DNA from: Bacteroidota bacterium
Lineage (GTDB): Bacteria; Bacteroidota; Bacteroidia; Bacteroidales; Paludibacteraceae
DNA length: 32,449 nucleotides
Reading direction: 5' to 3'
Assembly (NCBI GenBank): GCA_017860335.1
Contig: JAFNAU010000003.1
Location: forward strand, 1-32,449
Shown: one piece after another, positions 1-7,893 of the stretch
How positions within the stretch are numbered: position 1 is the stretch's first letter
How the letters are laid out: each line of letters opens with the position of its first letter
The notes under the pieces: generated by a model
What the model saw: only the letters and a program-made list of their open reading frames with translations
Databases searched by the model: none
What the model was told of the DNA's origin: nothing
Made by a program: the position numbers and the translations under genes

Positions 1-823
1 ACCATCGTTGATAAGGTGTTTGCCGAAATTATAGTACATTCTCAAGCCACCGCTTGTGTATTTATAGTCATTTTCGAGTGCGAGCGAAGTCATCGCGCGA
101 CGCACATCGGCATCATTGTCGTGAACAGGGATATTTACGATCCCGGGATTGGAGGCCAGGGTTCTTGTTCCGTTGATATCAGCGGAGGTTCTCCAGTGCT
201 CGGATAATTCATAGCCCGCCTTCGCGTAAACAGCCATTTGTCCGAAATCCATATCTTCCCGGTGTCCGTCGGACCGGTTATATGCCAGGTTGACATTACC
301 GCTCAGCTTTCCTCTCTTTATCCCTGCATCTGCCTGTGTTTCGAGGGTATTGTAACTCCCGTACATGGACTGAAAAGACAGGCTGGAACCGTCCTGTTTC
401 TGTTTCTTTGTAATAATATTGATCACTCCGCCCATGGCGTTGGATCCGTAAAGCACGGAAGCAGGTCCCCGAACCACTTCTACCCTCTCTGTCATCATAG
501 ACTGGTAGCTGTCAGCCAGCGGATGCCCCATCAGACCCATGTACTGCGGATGTCCGTCGATTAAGACCAGCACTCCGAAGCCCGGGAACTTCCTCTGTCA
601 AAACAGTTAATACTGACGACTGTAACCGGTCCCTGATCTGCCGGTCGCTGACAACCGATATGCTCATGGGCAGGCTTCGCAGATTAACCTTGGGTACGAA
701 GCCTGTAACGATGACTTCGTCCAGACGCACAGTATCAACATCACTTAAACCAGCTGCCAGCATTCCTCCCGGAATATGTACAGCGAAGAGAATGAAAAAG
801 AGTATTCGTTTCAGATAATCCAT
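1..823 (-). pseudogene. TonB-dependent outer membrane receptor, 5' part (continues past the left edge), frameshifted near 577-586
   Basis: N-terminal ORF (512..823) reads ...DTVRLDEVIVTGF...LPMSISVVSDRQIRDRL...LTEEVPG. A second minus-strand frame is open from about 585 to position 1 and reads [60 protein letters not shown]..., a typical TonB receptor plug continuation. Confidence 0.85.
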
Positions 824-1212
824 GGGAATTTAAAACACGCTTCGTTGTAAAGGGCATAATCCGCGTTCCCGTTTACTGCAAATGTTTTTACCACGTTGGC
901 TTCCTTCAGCAGGCTGATGGCAAAGTTGACTGTTGCACCGGTTTTAATGCGGTCCTCCACAAGCAGAATAGTCTTTCCTTTGCAATCAAAACCGACAGGC
1001 GAAAGGAGCTGCGGATTATCGTAACGGGGCTTCTGCTCGGCATCGCGCAGATTGATTTTAAGTAACTGTAAATCGGTGTTTAAACGCTGGTTGAGTATAG
1101 CTGCAGGAACTACCCCCCCGTTGGCTATGGCTACAATCATATCAAATTGTTCATGAAACTCAATTTCACGAAAACGAGCCATCACTTCTTCGAATGATTT
1201 TATCTCGGGCAT
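811..1212 (-). CDS. Phosphoribosyltransferase family protein
   Basis: 133-aa ORF with IVAIANGGVVPAAIL and the PRPP-binding-like ILLVEDRIKTGATVN motif; overlaps the start of the TonB receptor by 13 bp. Confidence 0.8.
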   Translation of the reverse strand: MPEIKSFEEVMARFREIEFHEQFDMIVAIANGGVVPAAILNQRLNTDLQLLKINLRDAEQKPRYDNPQLLSPVGFDCKGKTILLVEDRIKTGATVNFAISLLKEANVVKTFAVNGNADYALYNEACFKFPWII

Positions 1213-1216
1213 ACGT

Positions 1217-1753
1217 TCAGACTTTTTTCAAAGTTCTCAGCAGCAAATATCCGCCAAAGAGCTGTATAAGTATTCCGGGAAAACCGATGCGGAAATCCTG
1301 AAGCGCCACTGAAAGCTGACCTGTTAGTATCCACTCAAAACCGGTACCGATAAACTGATAAGCAAGAATAGCAATCAGAATTCCCCACAGGGATACTTTG
1401 CCAAAATATCTGGCTGCCAATGCTGCGGCAATGGCAAGGATAGCTGACTTAAAGATTATCGCGGGTAAAACAGCAAGAACCGGCATCCCGAACAACATAC
1501 TATTCACAAGCGGTGACAGGACAGCAGTGAGCAAACCAACATTGATCCCGTATTTATATGCCCCGATGAGGGTAAAGAAGTAAATAGGAAGAAAAATAAG
1601 ACCACCACCGGGTATCAAATGTGCCAGTTGAGGTAAAAGTAAATTACCGGCAATAAACAGAACGGCAAAGAGATAGGTTCGGGCGTTGCTGAGTTTCAGA
1701 GAATAAAGTTTAACTGTAGTGTCCATAATATTATTTAATTGATTATTTGACAA
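1217..1753 (-). CDS. Membrane protein resembling an ECF transporter substrate-binding (S) component; start may be Met at 1726
   Basis: 178-aa polytopic hydrophobic ORF; compact six-helix-like pattern; directly upstream of the PRTase and TonB receptor genes. Confidence 0.55.
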   Translation of the reverse strand: MSNNQLNNIMDTTVKLYSLKLSNARTYLFAVLFIAGNLLLPQLAHLIPGGGLIFLPIYFFTLIGAYKYGINVGLLTAVLSPLVNSMLFGMPVLAVLPAIIFKSAILAIAAALAARYFGKVSLWGILIAILAYQFIGTGFEWILTGQLSVALQDFRIGFPGILIQLFGGYLLLRTLKKV

Positions 1754-1868
1754 AATATTTATATTCAGAATGTTGATTACAAAGCTATAAAAACTTTAGA
1801 AACATTCAGAGGATGATGCCTGATTTTATAAATATTTAAGCAGATAAAAACACACGGTGCTTAATTCT

Positions 1869-1876
1869 TATCTTTG
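1869..1876 (+). promoter_or_regulatory. Candidate Bacteroidetes -7 box TATCTTTG
   Basis: Exact match to TAnnTTTG, about 47 bp upstream of the small ORF at 1923. Confidence 0.35.
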
Positions 1877-1922
1877 ATTGTGGAAAGCAGATAAATAAAC
1901 CAACAATACAAATCAGCCTGTA

Positions 1923-2057
1923 ATGAGCAGAAATGAGATATCCGAAACAGCCGATAATAAGGCTCTTTTGATCGAAATAAAAGACTCAGCTTGGAATAAT
2001 AGTGAATGGAAAGGGAGCTGGCTTCATATCAAAGCCAATATTTACATGGTGGAATGA
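1923..2057 (+). CDS. Candidate 44-aa small ORF MSRNEISETADNKALLIEIKDSAWNNSEWKGSWLHIKANIYMVE
   Basis: Read manually (below the ORF track's length cut-off); preceded by a TATCTTTG box; occupies an otherwise empty gap, ending 6 bp before the end of the converging lptC. Confidence 0.3.
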   Translation: MSRNEISETADNKALLIEIKDSAWNNSEWKGSWLHIKANIYMVE

Positions 2058-2063
2058 TCAGGT

Positions 2064-2681
2064 TCAGGGATGAGTGGCACCTGCCGGTATTGCTGCGGTA
2101 TTGCTGTTTTCGTCTGGAACAACCAGCAATCCTTTCAGCGTTGCCTGGAAACTGTACTTGGTCATCGACTGGTTCGACTGAAATCCATAACCGGAAATAA
2201 CGCGTGTGAGCTGTGTAATCTTCACCAATGTATCCGAAAATATGAGTTCCTGAGCCCGATCCCAGTACAGACGTTCACTTTCAAACATCTCACCCATCAT
2301 GTTGATGGCTTTAACTTTACCCTTAAATTCCCATAATTGTCTGGCTTCGTAGTAGCGGGCATAGTTGCTGTGAAAATTGGCATCGATCACCAGGTTCTCA
2401 TCAAAACGCTCGAAATGCAGTCCTTTGGGAAACTCCCAATATTTTTCCTTGGCTTTATCGAAAACATCCCACTGATCTGTATAGATCCGGTAACGCGTGA
2501 TTCCCGAGTCTGAAATTACAGTTGTTATTTTGGTCGCGTGAAGACCGGGCATTGCCTGTCTGTCCTTTACAGCTGCTATCTTCTCTGTTTTTTTATTCTG
2601 ACACGAAATAGCGCCAAATAACACGACAACCACCCAAAAGGCGGCTGTCATATTGATGATTATTTGCTTTGAAAACTTCAT
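2064..2681 (-). CDS. lptC: LPS export ABC transporter periplasmic protein LptC-like lipoprotein (ORF track start at 2702 uses GTG; ATG at 2681 preferred)
   Basis: ISCQNKK lipobox; 'MPGLHATKITTVISDSGITRYRIYTDQWDVFDKAKEKYWEFPKGLHFERFD' and 'AKYYE..LWEFKGKVKAINMMGEMFESERLYWDRAQELIFSD' are typical of Bacteroidetes LptC. Confidence 0.8.
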   Translation of the reverse strand: MKFSKQIIINMTAAFWVVVVLFGAISCQNKKTEKIAAVKDRQAMPGLHATKITTVISDSGITRYRIYTDQWDVFDKAKEKYWEFPKGLHFERFDENLVIDANFHSNYARYYEARQLWEFKGKVKAINMMGEMFESERLYWDRAQELIFSDTLVKITQLTRVISGYGFQSNQSMTKYSFQATLKGLLVVPDENSNTAAIPAGATHP

Positions 2682-2701
2682 TCTTTTTTGAGAAAAGATC
2701 A

Positions 2702-3946
2702 CTATAATTTTGGTTTCACAAACCAGAATTCATTTATCGAAGCGCTGAAAGTGAGTTTCAGATAGTTCTCCTTCAACAGAGGCGAACCCATTTTGCCGTA
2801 CTCGATCGAAGCATTCAGGATAGATTTTGAGGTTTTTGTCGGAAAGCCAACTCCGAAGCTGACGGTGTAATTATTGGGTAATTTGGTGGTTCCTGCTGTA
2901 TAGTATGGATTTACCGTATTGAAACCTACACGATAACGTATTCTGTCTGTATATCTTCTTCCAACCGGATTAGGAATATATTCAGCTCCGAGAGCTATTT
3001 TGGTTGTATTCAGCAGCGAATCGGTTTTGTTCATAAACGAGGTTTTTGCCCACGCCTGCTGTGTTACGTCAATACCTACTGTCAGTTGCTTGTTGTACGT
3101 GTAGTTTAATCCAATTCCCAGCGTTTGCGGCAGTTCAAATCCGTTGGCAGAATTAAGAACCGAATCATTGGCTATTGCCGAGAACCTGGCATTGAACTTG
3201 GTTTTCCCTTCATAAATCGCTCCTAACACCACATCGTGCTTTTCTGCAAATGTATTATACAGCTGAATACCATAGCGAAACCGAAAATCGTTAGCACTGA
3301 TGCTATTGGCATAAGCTACGGACTGATAGGCAGTTGTTGAAGAAAAAACCAGATTCCGGTTATTATTTACCTCCCCAAACATATAGTAAGCATTTACACC
3401 TAACGAAATGTGGTTCAGAAAGTTGGCCGACAACCCTCCGTAAACCTGGGTAAATCCGCCGGCGCCGTTGAAAAGAGTATAATAATTGATATATTTGGCA
3501 TCCTGTGTCTGACTGACAGGCATTTGTAGGGAGTCAACCTGGTTAAAGTTATATCCTACGAAAGAATACGGTGTCAGACCCGCGCTAAAGCCAAGCCATT
3601 TCGCAAGGGGAAAACGCATGGTGAGATACTCCAGGTTGGAGTTAAAAGTTTTATTTGAGCCATCATCATCCGAGAAAATCGAATATCTGGCACTACCGGC
3701 AATATCAAACATGAATGTGAGTGAATCCACGCTGCTGTATGAAGCCGGATTTACGGTATTGATTGTATTTTTGGATCTGTTACCGAGCGAAACGCCCCCC
3801 ATCCCCCGCAACTCTGTGGCTGTACTTTGTGTTACGTCTCCATATCCGAAACGCGTGTAGGGCGAATTTGTATTATTCTGACTTACAGTCAACTGAATGG
3901 CAGAAAAAAACAAGGCGATTGCAAAAACTACTTTTTTGTTATACAT
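2702..3946 (-). CDS. Outer membrane beta-barrel protein, uncharacterized (FadL/PorV-like in style)
   Basis: 414 aa, signal peptide, N-terminal 'NNTNSPYTRFGYGDVTQ...RGMGGVSLGNR', many amphipathic beta strands. Confidence 0.65.
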   Translation of the reverse strand: MYNKKVVFAIALFFSAIQLTVSQNNTNSPYTRFGYGDVTQSTATELRGMGGVSLGNRSKNTINTVNPASYSSVDSLTFMFDIAGSARYSIFSDDDGSNKTFNSNLEYLTMRFPLAKWLGFSAGLTPYSFVGYNFNQVDSLQMPVSQTQDAKYINYYTLFNGAGGFTQVYGGLSANFLNHISLGVNAYYMFGEVNNNRNLVFSSTTAYQSVAYANSISANDFRFRYGIQLYNTFAEKHDVVLGAIYEGKTKFNARFSAIANDSVLNSANGFELPQTLGIGLNYTYNKQLTVGIDVTQQAWAKTSFMNKTDSLLNTTKIALGAEYIPNPVGRRYTDRIRYRVGFNTVNPYYTAGTTKLPNNYTVSFGVGFPTKTSKSILNASIEYGKMGSPLLKENYLKLTFSASINEFWFVKPKL

Positions 3947-4093
3947 TCAATTTATTTTTCCGGTTAACCCGTTTTAACTTAAATTTATTGGTAATGCAAA
4001 GATGGCGTATTTAATTTTCCTGTCAAAGTAAATAAAGTTGTACCCCGTTAAAAAAACTGAAACTGGGCCGTAATTATTCTATCTTCAGGTGTT

Positions 4094-4945
4094 TTATAGA
4101 ATCATTTTTTCGATTGGAATAACCAGAATTCCTTCAGCTCCCAGATTTTTCAGTTTCCCGATTATATCCCAGAATTCTTTTTCACCAATCACGGCATGCA
4201 ACGAACTCCAGCCTTCCTTTGCAAGTGGCATGATTGTCGGACTACGCATACCGGGAATCACCTCTACAATTTGATTCAAATTAGCCGTGGGAATATTCAT
4301 CAGTACATATTTCTTGTCATCAGCCAGTTGTACAGCTTCCAGACGGAATAACAAATCATCAAGAACGTCTCTTTTTTCGGGGGACAAATCGGGATTTGAA
4401 ATCAGCAGTGCTTCCGATTTCATAACAACTTCTACTTCATGCAACTGATTGGTCAGTAGGGTACTGCCGGAACTGACTATATCGAAAATAGCGTCGGCCA
4501 ATCCTATTCCGGTTGCGATCTCGACCGAACCAGTAATAACGTGTATATCGGCAGAGATATTATTTTGTTTCAGGAAATTGTCAAGTATTACCGGATAGGA
4601 GGTGGCAATCACTTTCCCGTCGAACCAACTCAGTCCCTGATAATCGGTCGATTTCGGAATGGCCAGAGACAAACGGCATTTACTAAATCCAAGTCTTTTC
4701 TCGATGTTTACCTTTTTATTTTTCTCGGCATATTCATTTTCACCGACGATACCGATGTCTGCAACCCCATCGGCTACAGTTTGGGGTATGTCATCATCGC
4801 GTAGAAAAAGAACTTCAACAGGAAAATTTTTTGCCGGAACAAGGAGCAGTCGTTTGCCCCATTCCAGTTTAATGCCAGCCTCATTCAATAAGGTCATGCA
4901 TTCTTCATTCAGACGTCCTTTGGATTGTATTGCTATTCGTAACAT
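4094..4945 (-). CDS. hisG: ATP phosphoribosyltransferase (long form)
   Basis: 283 aa: 'MLRIAIQSKGRLNEECMTLL', 'DIGIVGENEYAE', 'ITGSVEIATGIGLADAIFDIVSSGSTL', plus C-terminal regulatory domain. Confidence 0.95.
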   Translation of the reverse strand: MLRIAIQSKGRLNEECMTLLNEAGIKLEWGKRLLLVPAKNFPVEVLFLRDDDIPQTVADGVADIGIVGENEYAEKNKKVNIEKRLGFSKCRLSLAIPKSTDYQGLSWFDGKVIATSYPVILDNFLKQNNISADIHVITGSVEIATGIGLADAIFDIVSSGSTLLTNQLHEVEVVMKSEALLISNPDLSPEKRDVLDDLLFRLEAVQLADDKKYVLMNIPTANLNQIVEVIPGMRSPTIMPLAKEGWSSLHAVIGEKEFWDIIGKLKNLGAEGILVIPIEKMIL

Positions 4946-5054
4946 GGTTCGATCTTGTATTTGTTGGATTTTTTATTAAAAAGCCGTGCATTCAATGAAA
5001 TAATACACAACGACTTCTAAGCCAACAAAAGTACTACAATTCTGACAAAAAAAA

Positions 5055-5079
5055 AAGTCCGTTAGAAACTAACGGACTT
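5055..5079 (-). terminator. Intrinsic terminator for the minus-strand small lipoprotein gene
   Basis: AAGTCCGTTAG-AAA-CTAACGGACTT, 11-bp perfect stem; + strand A-run immediately left becomes a U-tract on the minus transcript. Confidence 0.8.
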
Positions 5080-5115
5080 GCAGATGTCTTAATAAATTTT
5101 TTGCAATAGCTAAAA

Positions 5116-5298
5116 TTATTTAACAACAGCAGTAGCAGCTGAATCAACAACAGCAGCAGCTGAATCAACAACAGCAGCAGTGGTATCAACAACTTCAGTA
5201 GCAACTGAATCGATAGTTTGTTCAGTTTGTTCAGCTTGTTTAGGAGCACATGCAGCAAATACTGCAGCTACGGCAAAAAATAAAAATACTTTTTTCAT
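5116..5298 (-). CDS. Small Ala/Val-rich lipoprotein
   Basis: MKKVFLFFAVAAVFAACAPKQAEQTEQ... lipobox AAC; repeated VDSAAAV units; similar N-terminus to the 5545..5715 ORF. Confidence 0.7.
   Translation of the reverse strand: MKKVFLFFAVAAVFAACAPKQAEQTEQTIDSVATEVVDTTAAVVDSAAAVVDSAATAVVK
5122..5211. repeat. In-frame tandem repeat, units 24/21/21/24 bp (AACAACAGCAGCAGCTGAATC-like)
   Basis: Four consecutive units at 5122-5145, 5146-5166, 5167-5187, 5188-5211. Confidence 0.85.
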
Positions 5299-5544
5299 TT
5301 TGTTTTAATTCTTAAAAATTTAACATGTTAGATATTTTGTTCAATTCAAAATCGTGACAAAGGTACATCTTTATTTTGATATACAATTAATATTTCTGAC
5401 TTTTTTTTATTTTTTTTTCACTTTTCGGTAATTTTCTTTGAAAAAAGCCTAATAAGCGGATAAAAAACAAATATTTACAGTTTCAAATTCAAGTTTTGTT
5501 TCTCTAAAACACAAAAACTTACAGTAAGCAGGTTTTATCCTTTT

Positions 5545-5715
5545 TTACATCTGAGGTGCAACGCTGTCAACGCTTGCGATAGTAGTATCGGCCGGAGCAG
5601 CAACGGTATCAACTACCACCACTGAATCTTCCTGTACTTTTTGCTCTTCTGCCTGTTTAGGAGCACAAGCTGCAATAGCGAAAGCGACAGCAATAAACAA
5701 AAATACTTTTTTCAT
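5545..5715 (-). CDS. Small lipoprotein, paralogue of 5116..5298 (start at MKKVFLF, 5715, rather than the track's 5754)
   Basis: MKKVFLFIAVAFAIAACAPKQAEEQ... same signal peptide and lipobox; acidic/Val/Ala-rich tail. Confidence 0.7.
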   Translation of the reverse strand: MKKVFLFIAVAFAIAACAPKQAEEQKVQEDSVVVVDTVAAPADTTIASVDSVAPQM

Positions 5716-5877
5716 CTTTCTAATAAATTGTAACTTTTTATCTTTGAGTCTCAAAAACGGTGCAAAGTTACTACAATTTTATAATCTCTGACAAATATTT
5801 TTTCGCTTTTTTTATAAATATTTTTACTTTAACTTTTCACACCAACCAATCATATGAATATCAACTAATTACAAAGT

Positions 5878-7602
5878 TTAAAATCCTGTAGTATAAAGGT
5901 AACGTTTAATGCTTTTTTTAGGTGTTTTTTCAAACTCATGTGGATACAGTTGGATTTTGGCAACACTCTCGTAAGCAGCACCCAGTGAATTTAATAATTT
6001 TCTGTTTTCTTCCATTACATCTTCCAGCCCTTTCTGATCCAAACCTTCGGCATCAACAGCGTCATAATCAGGACAAACCAGAGCAATCAGTTTTCCATTG
6101 CTGTCAATTACCAGACTTTCCATGACAAACGGCATGTTGTTCAGTTTCGATTCGAGTTCTTCCGGGTAGATATTCTGACCGTTAGCACTCAGAATCATAG
6201 TTTTGTTGCGCCCGCGGATAAACACATTACCATCAGCATCCACAGTACCCAAATCACCGGTATGAAGCCAGCCGTCAGCATCCAGTATCTGTTCGGTTGC
6301 TTCAGGGTTTTTGTAATAACCAGACATAACATTCTCTCCGCGTACAAATATCTCTCCTACTCCGGTTTTTGGATCAGGACGGTCAATTTTCACCTCCATA
6401 ATGCCATCCAGTACCTTTCCCGATGATTTGGAAATAAAATCCTTAGCCTCAGTATAGCTGATCAACGGAGCACATTCGGTCATGCCATAACCAACCGTAA
6501 ACGGAAATTTTATTTTTGTAAAAAATTCTTCCACTTCAGCATTCAGCGGAGCTCCTCCAACCACAATCTGTGAAAAATTACCTCCGAATGCATCCACCAG
6601 TTTTTTACGTATCTGGGCAAGCACCGGCTGATCAAGAAACGGGATGCTTAACACCCAGCGTACAGAAGGACGAGCCAGAAGGGGCTGAATTTGCTTTTTA
6701 TAAATCTTTTCGATAATCAGCGGCACACAGAATATCACATTCGGACGCACTTCGGCAAAAGCTTTCAGCAAAATTTTCGGAGATGGTGTCCGACCGATAA
6801 AATGAATGTGACAACCGGCACATGTGGAAGCCAAAAAATCAAAAGCACAGCCGTATGCATGTGCTAGCGGTAAAAAAGCAACAATATTAAATCCGGGCGC
6901 AATGAGTTTGGTGTTGACGGCAAAAGTGACATTTCCTGCCAATGCATTCCCAGAAGTCATAACTCCCTTGCTAAACCCGGTGGTTCCGGATGTATAATTA
7001 ATTGAAACAATTTCGGAATTGGATTTATCGATATAACGGACCGAGTCCTTATTGAAACCGTAGGGATATTTATGAGCAAACAATTCATCAATATGACGTT
7101 TGGACAATTTTGTCTTACTGAGCGGTGCAATAATACTTTCTTTGCTTTCATTTTCTTCGAGCAATGTCGGGACTGGCTGATTGAGTAAAACCAGTGTCCT
7201 GTAATCATTCAGAGAAAATACAGCCTGCAACGAAATGAAATTTTCTTCTTCAAGATTTTCCCAGATATAATCGCTGACAAACAATAATTTTGATTCGGAA
7301 TGATTAACGACATGATGAATATCGTTCGGATTAAAATCCTGCAGTATCGGCACAACGATTGCTCCGTATGTAACGGCTCCCAAATATACGACAGCCCAAT
7401 TTGAATTATTTTTACCGCACAGAGCTATTTTATCGTTCCGTTTCACATCGCATTGTTCGAAAAGCAGATGCAATTTTGCAATGCTGACGGCAATCTGTTC
7501 ATACGTCATGGTATGATTTTCGCCATAATCGGTAAAGCCGGGCAATTCCCAGTTCCGGCGAAAAGCATCCTCGTACAGACGGATAAAATTTTCTTTAATC
7601 AT
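5878..7602 (-). CDS. AMP-binding long-chain fatty acid--CoA ligase family protein
   Basis: 574 aa; 'SINYTSGTTGFSKGVM', 'VGYGMTECAPLIS', 'GWLHTGDLGTVDADGNVFIRGRNKTMILSANGQNIYPEELE', 'KTPKKSIKRYLY'. Confidence 0.93.
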   Translation of the reverse strand: MIKENFIRLYEDAFRRNWELPGFTDYGENHTMTYEQIAVSIAKLHLLFEQCDVKRNDKIALCGKNNSNWAVVYLGAVTYGAIVVPILQDFNPNDIHHVVNHSESKLLFVSDYIWENLEEENFISLQAVFSLNDYRTLVLLNQPVPTLLEENESKESIIAPLSKTKLSKRHIDELFAHKYPYGFNKDSVRYIDKSNSEIVSINYTSGTTGFSKGVMTSGNALAGNVTFAVNTKLIAPGFNIVAFLPLAHAYGCAFDFLASTCAGCHIHFIGRTPSPKILLKAFAEVRPNVIFCVPLIIEKIYKKQIQPLLARPSVRWVLSIPFLDQPVLAQIRKKLVDAFGGNFSQIVVGGAPLNAEVEEFFTKIKFPFTVGYGMTECAPLISYTEAKDFISKSSGKVLDGIMEVKIDRPDPKTGVGEIFVRGENVMSGYYKNPEATEQILDADGWLHTGDLGTVDADGNVFIRGRNKTMILSANGQNIYPEELESKLNNMPFVMESLVIDSNGKLIALVCPDYDAVDAEGLDQKGLEDVMEENRKLLNSLGAAYESVAKIQLYPHEFEKTPKKSIKRYLYTTGF

Positions 7603-7805
7603 AACTGAACTACTATAAAATAATAAATCGTTGTAACTGTCTTAATATGTTTCACAAACTCATTAATAGCCTGTATATTGAGTATGATCTCATTTTTTGA
7701 CCTGCAAAAGTAATTAAAACACACAAAACAACCAAAAGTGTGCATTTTTTTAATGATAATTCGCATTTAGAATATTATTCATTTTTCAAAAAAGTAAAAA
7801 AACAG

Positions 7806-7813
7806 TATCTTTG
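7806..7813 (+). promoter_or_regulatory. Candidate -7 box TATCTTTG upstream of pheT
   Basis: Exact TAnnTTTG match 80 bp upstream of the pheT ATG. Confidence 0.5.
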
Positions 7814-7893
7814 CGGTTTATACAACTGGATATCAAAACAAATTTAAGTTTATCCATTATCCTCTCTGATAAACTGATACAATATTATATAGT

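Noticed and set aside
16-564. Plus-strand ORFs at 16..207 and 238..564
   Set aside because: They are antisense to the TonB receptor frame, which is open throughout and carries conserved plug-domain motifs.
1842-1897. Repeated AGCAGATAAA near the ECF S-component-like gene start, considered as a riboswitch or operator
   Set aside because: Too short and AT-rich; no recognisable riboswitch core could be read on either strand.
4094-4945. hisG as the start of a histidine operon
   Set aside because: The next minus-strand gene downstream is an outer-membrane protein, not hisD/hisC/hisB; here hisG stands alone, which is not strong enough to count as a finding.
5122-5211. Regular short repeats considered as a CRISPR-like array
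   Set aside because: Repeats are contiguous with no spacers and are in-frame coding repeats.
5034-5258. Leu-rich 74-aa minus-strand ORF (LLLLLIQLLLLLIQ...)
   Set aside because: Alternate frame of the CAG/AAC-rich tandem repeat in the 5116..5298 lipoprotein gene; runs through the terminator hairpin.
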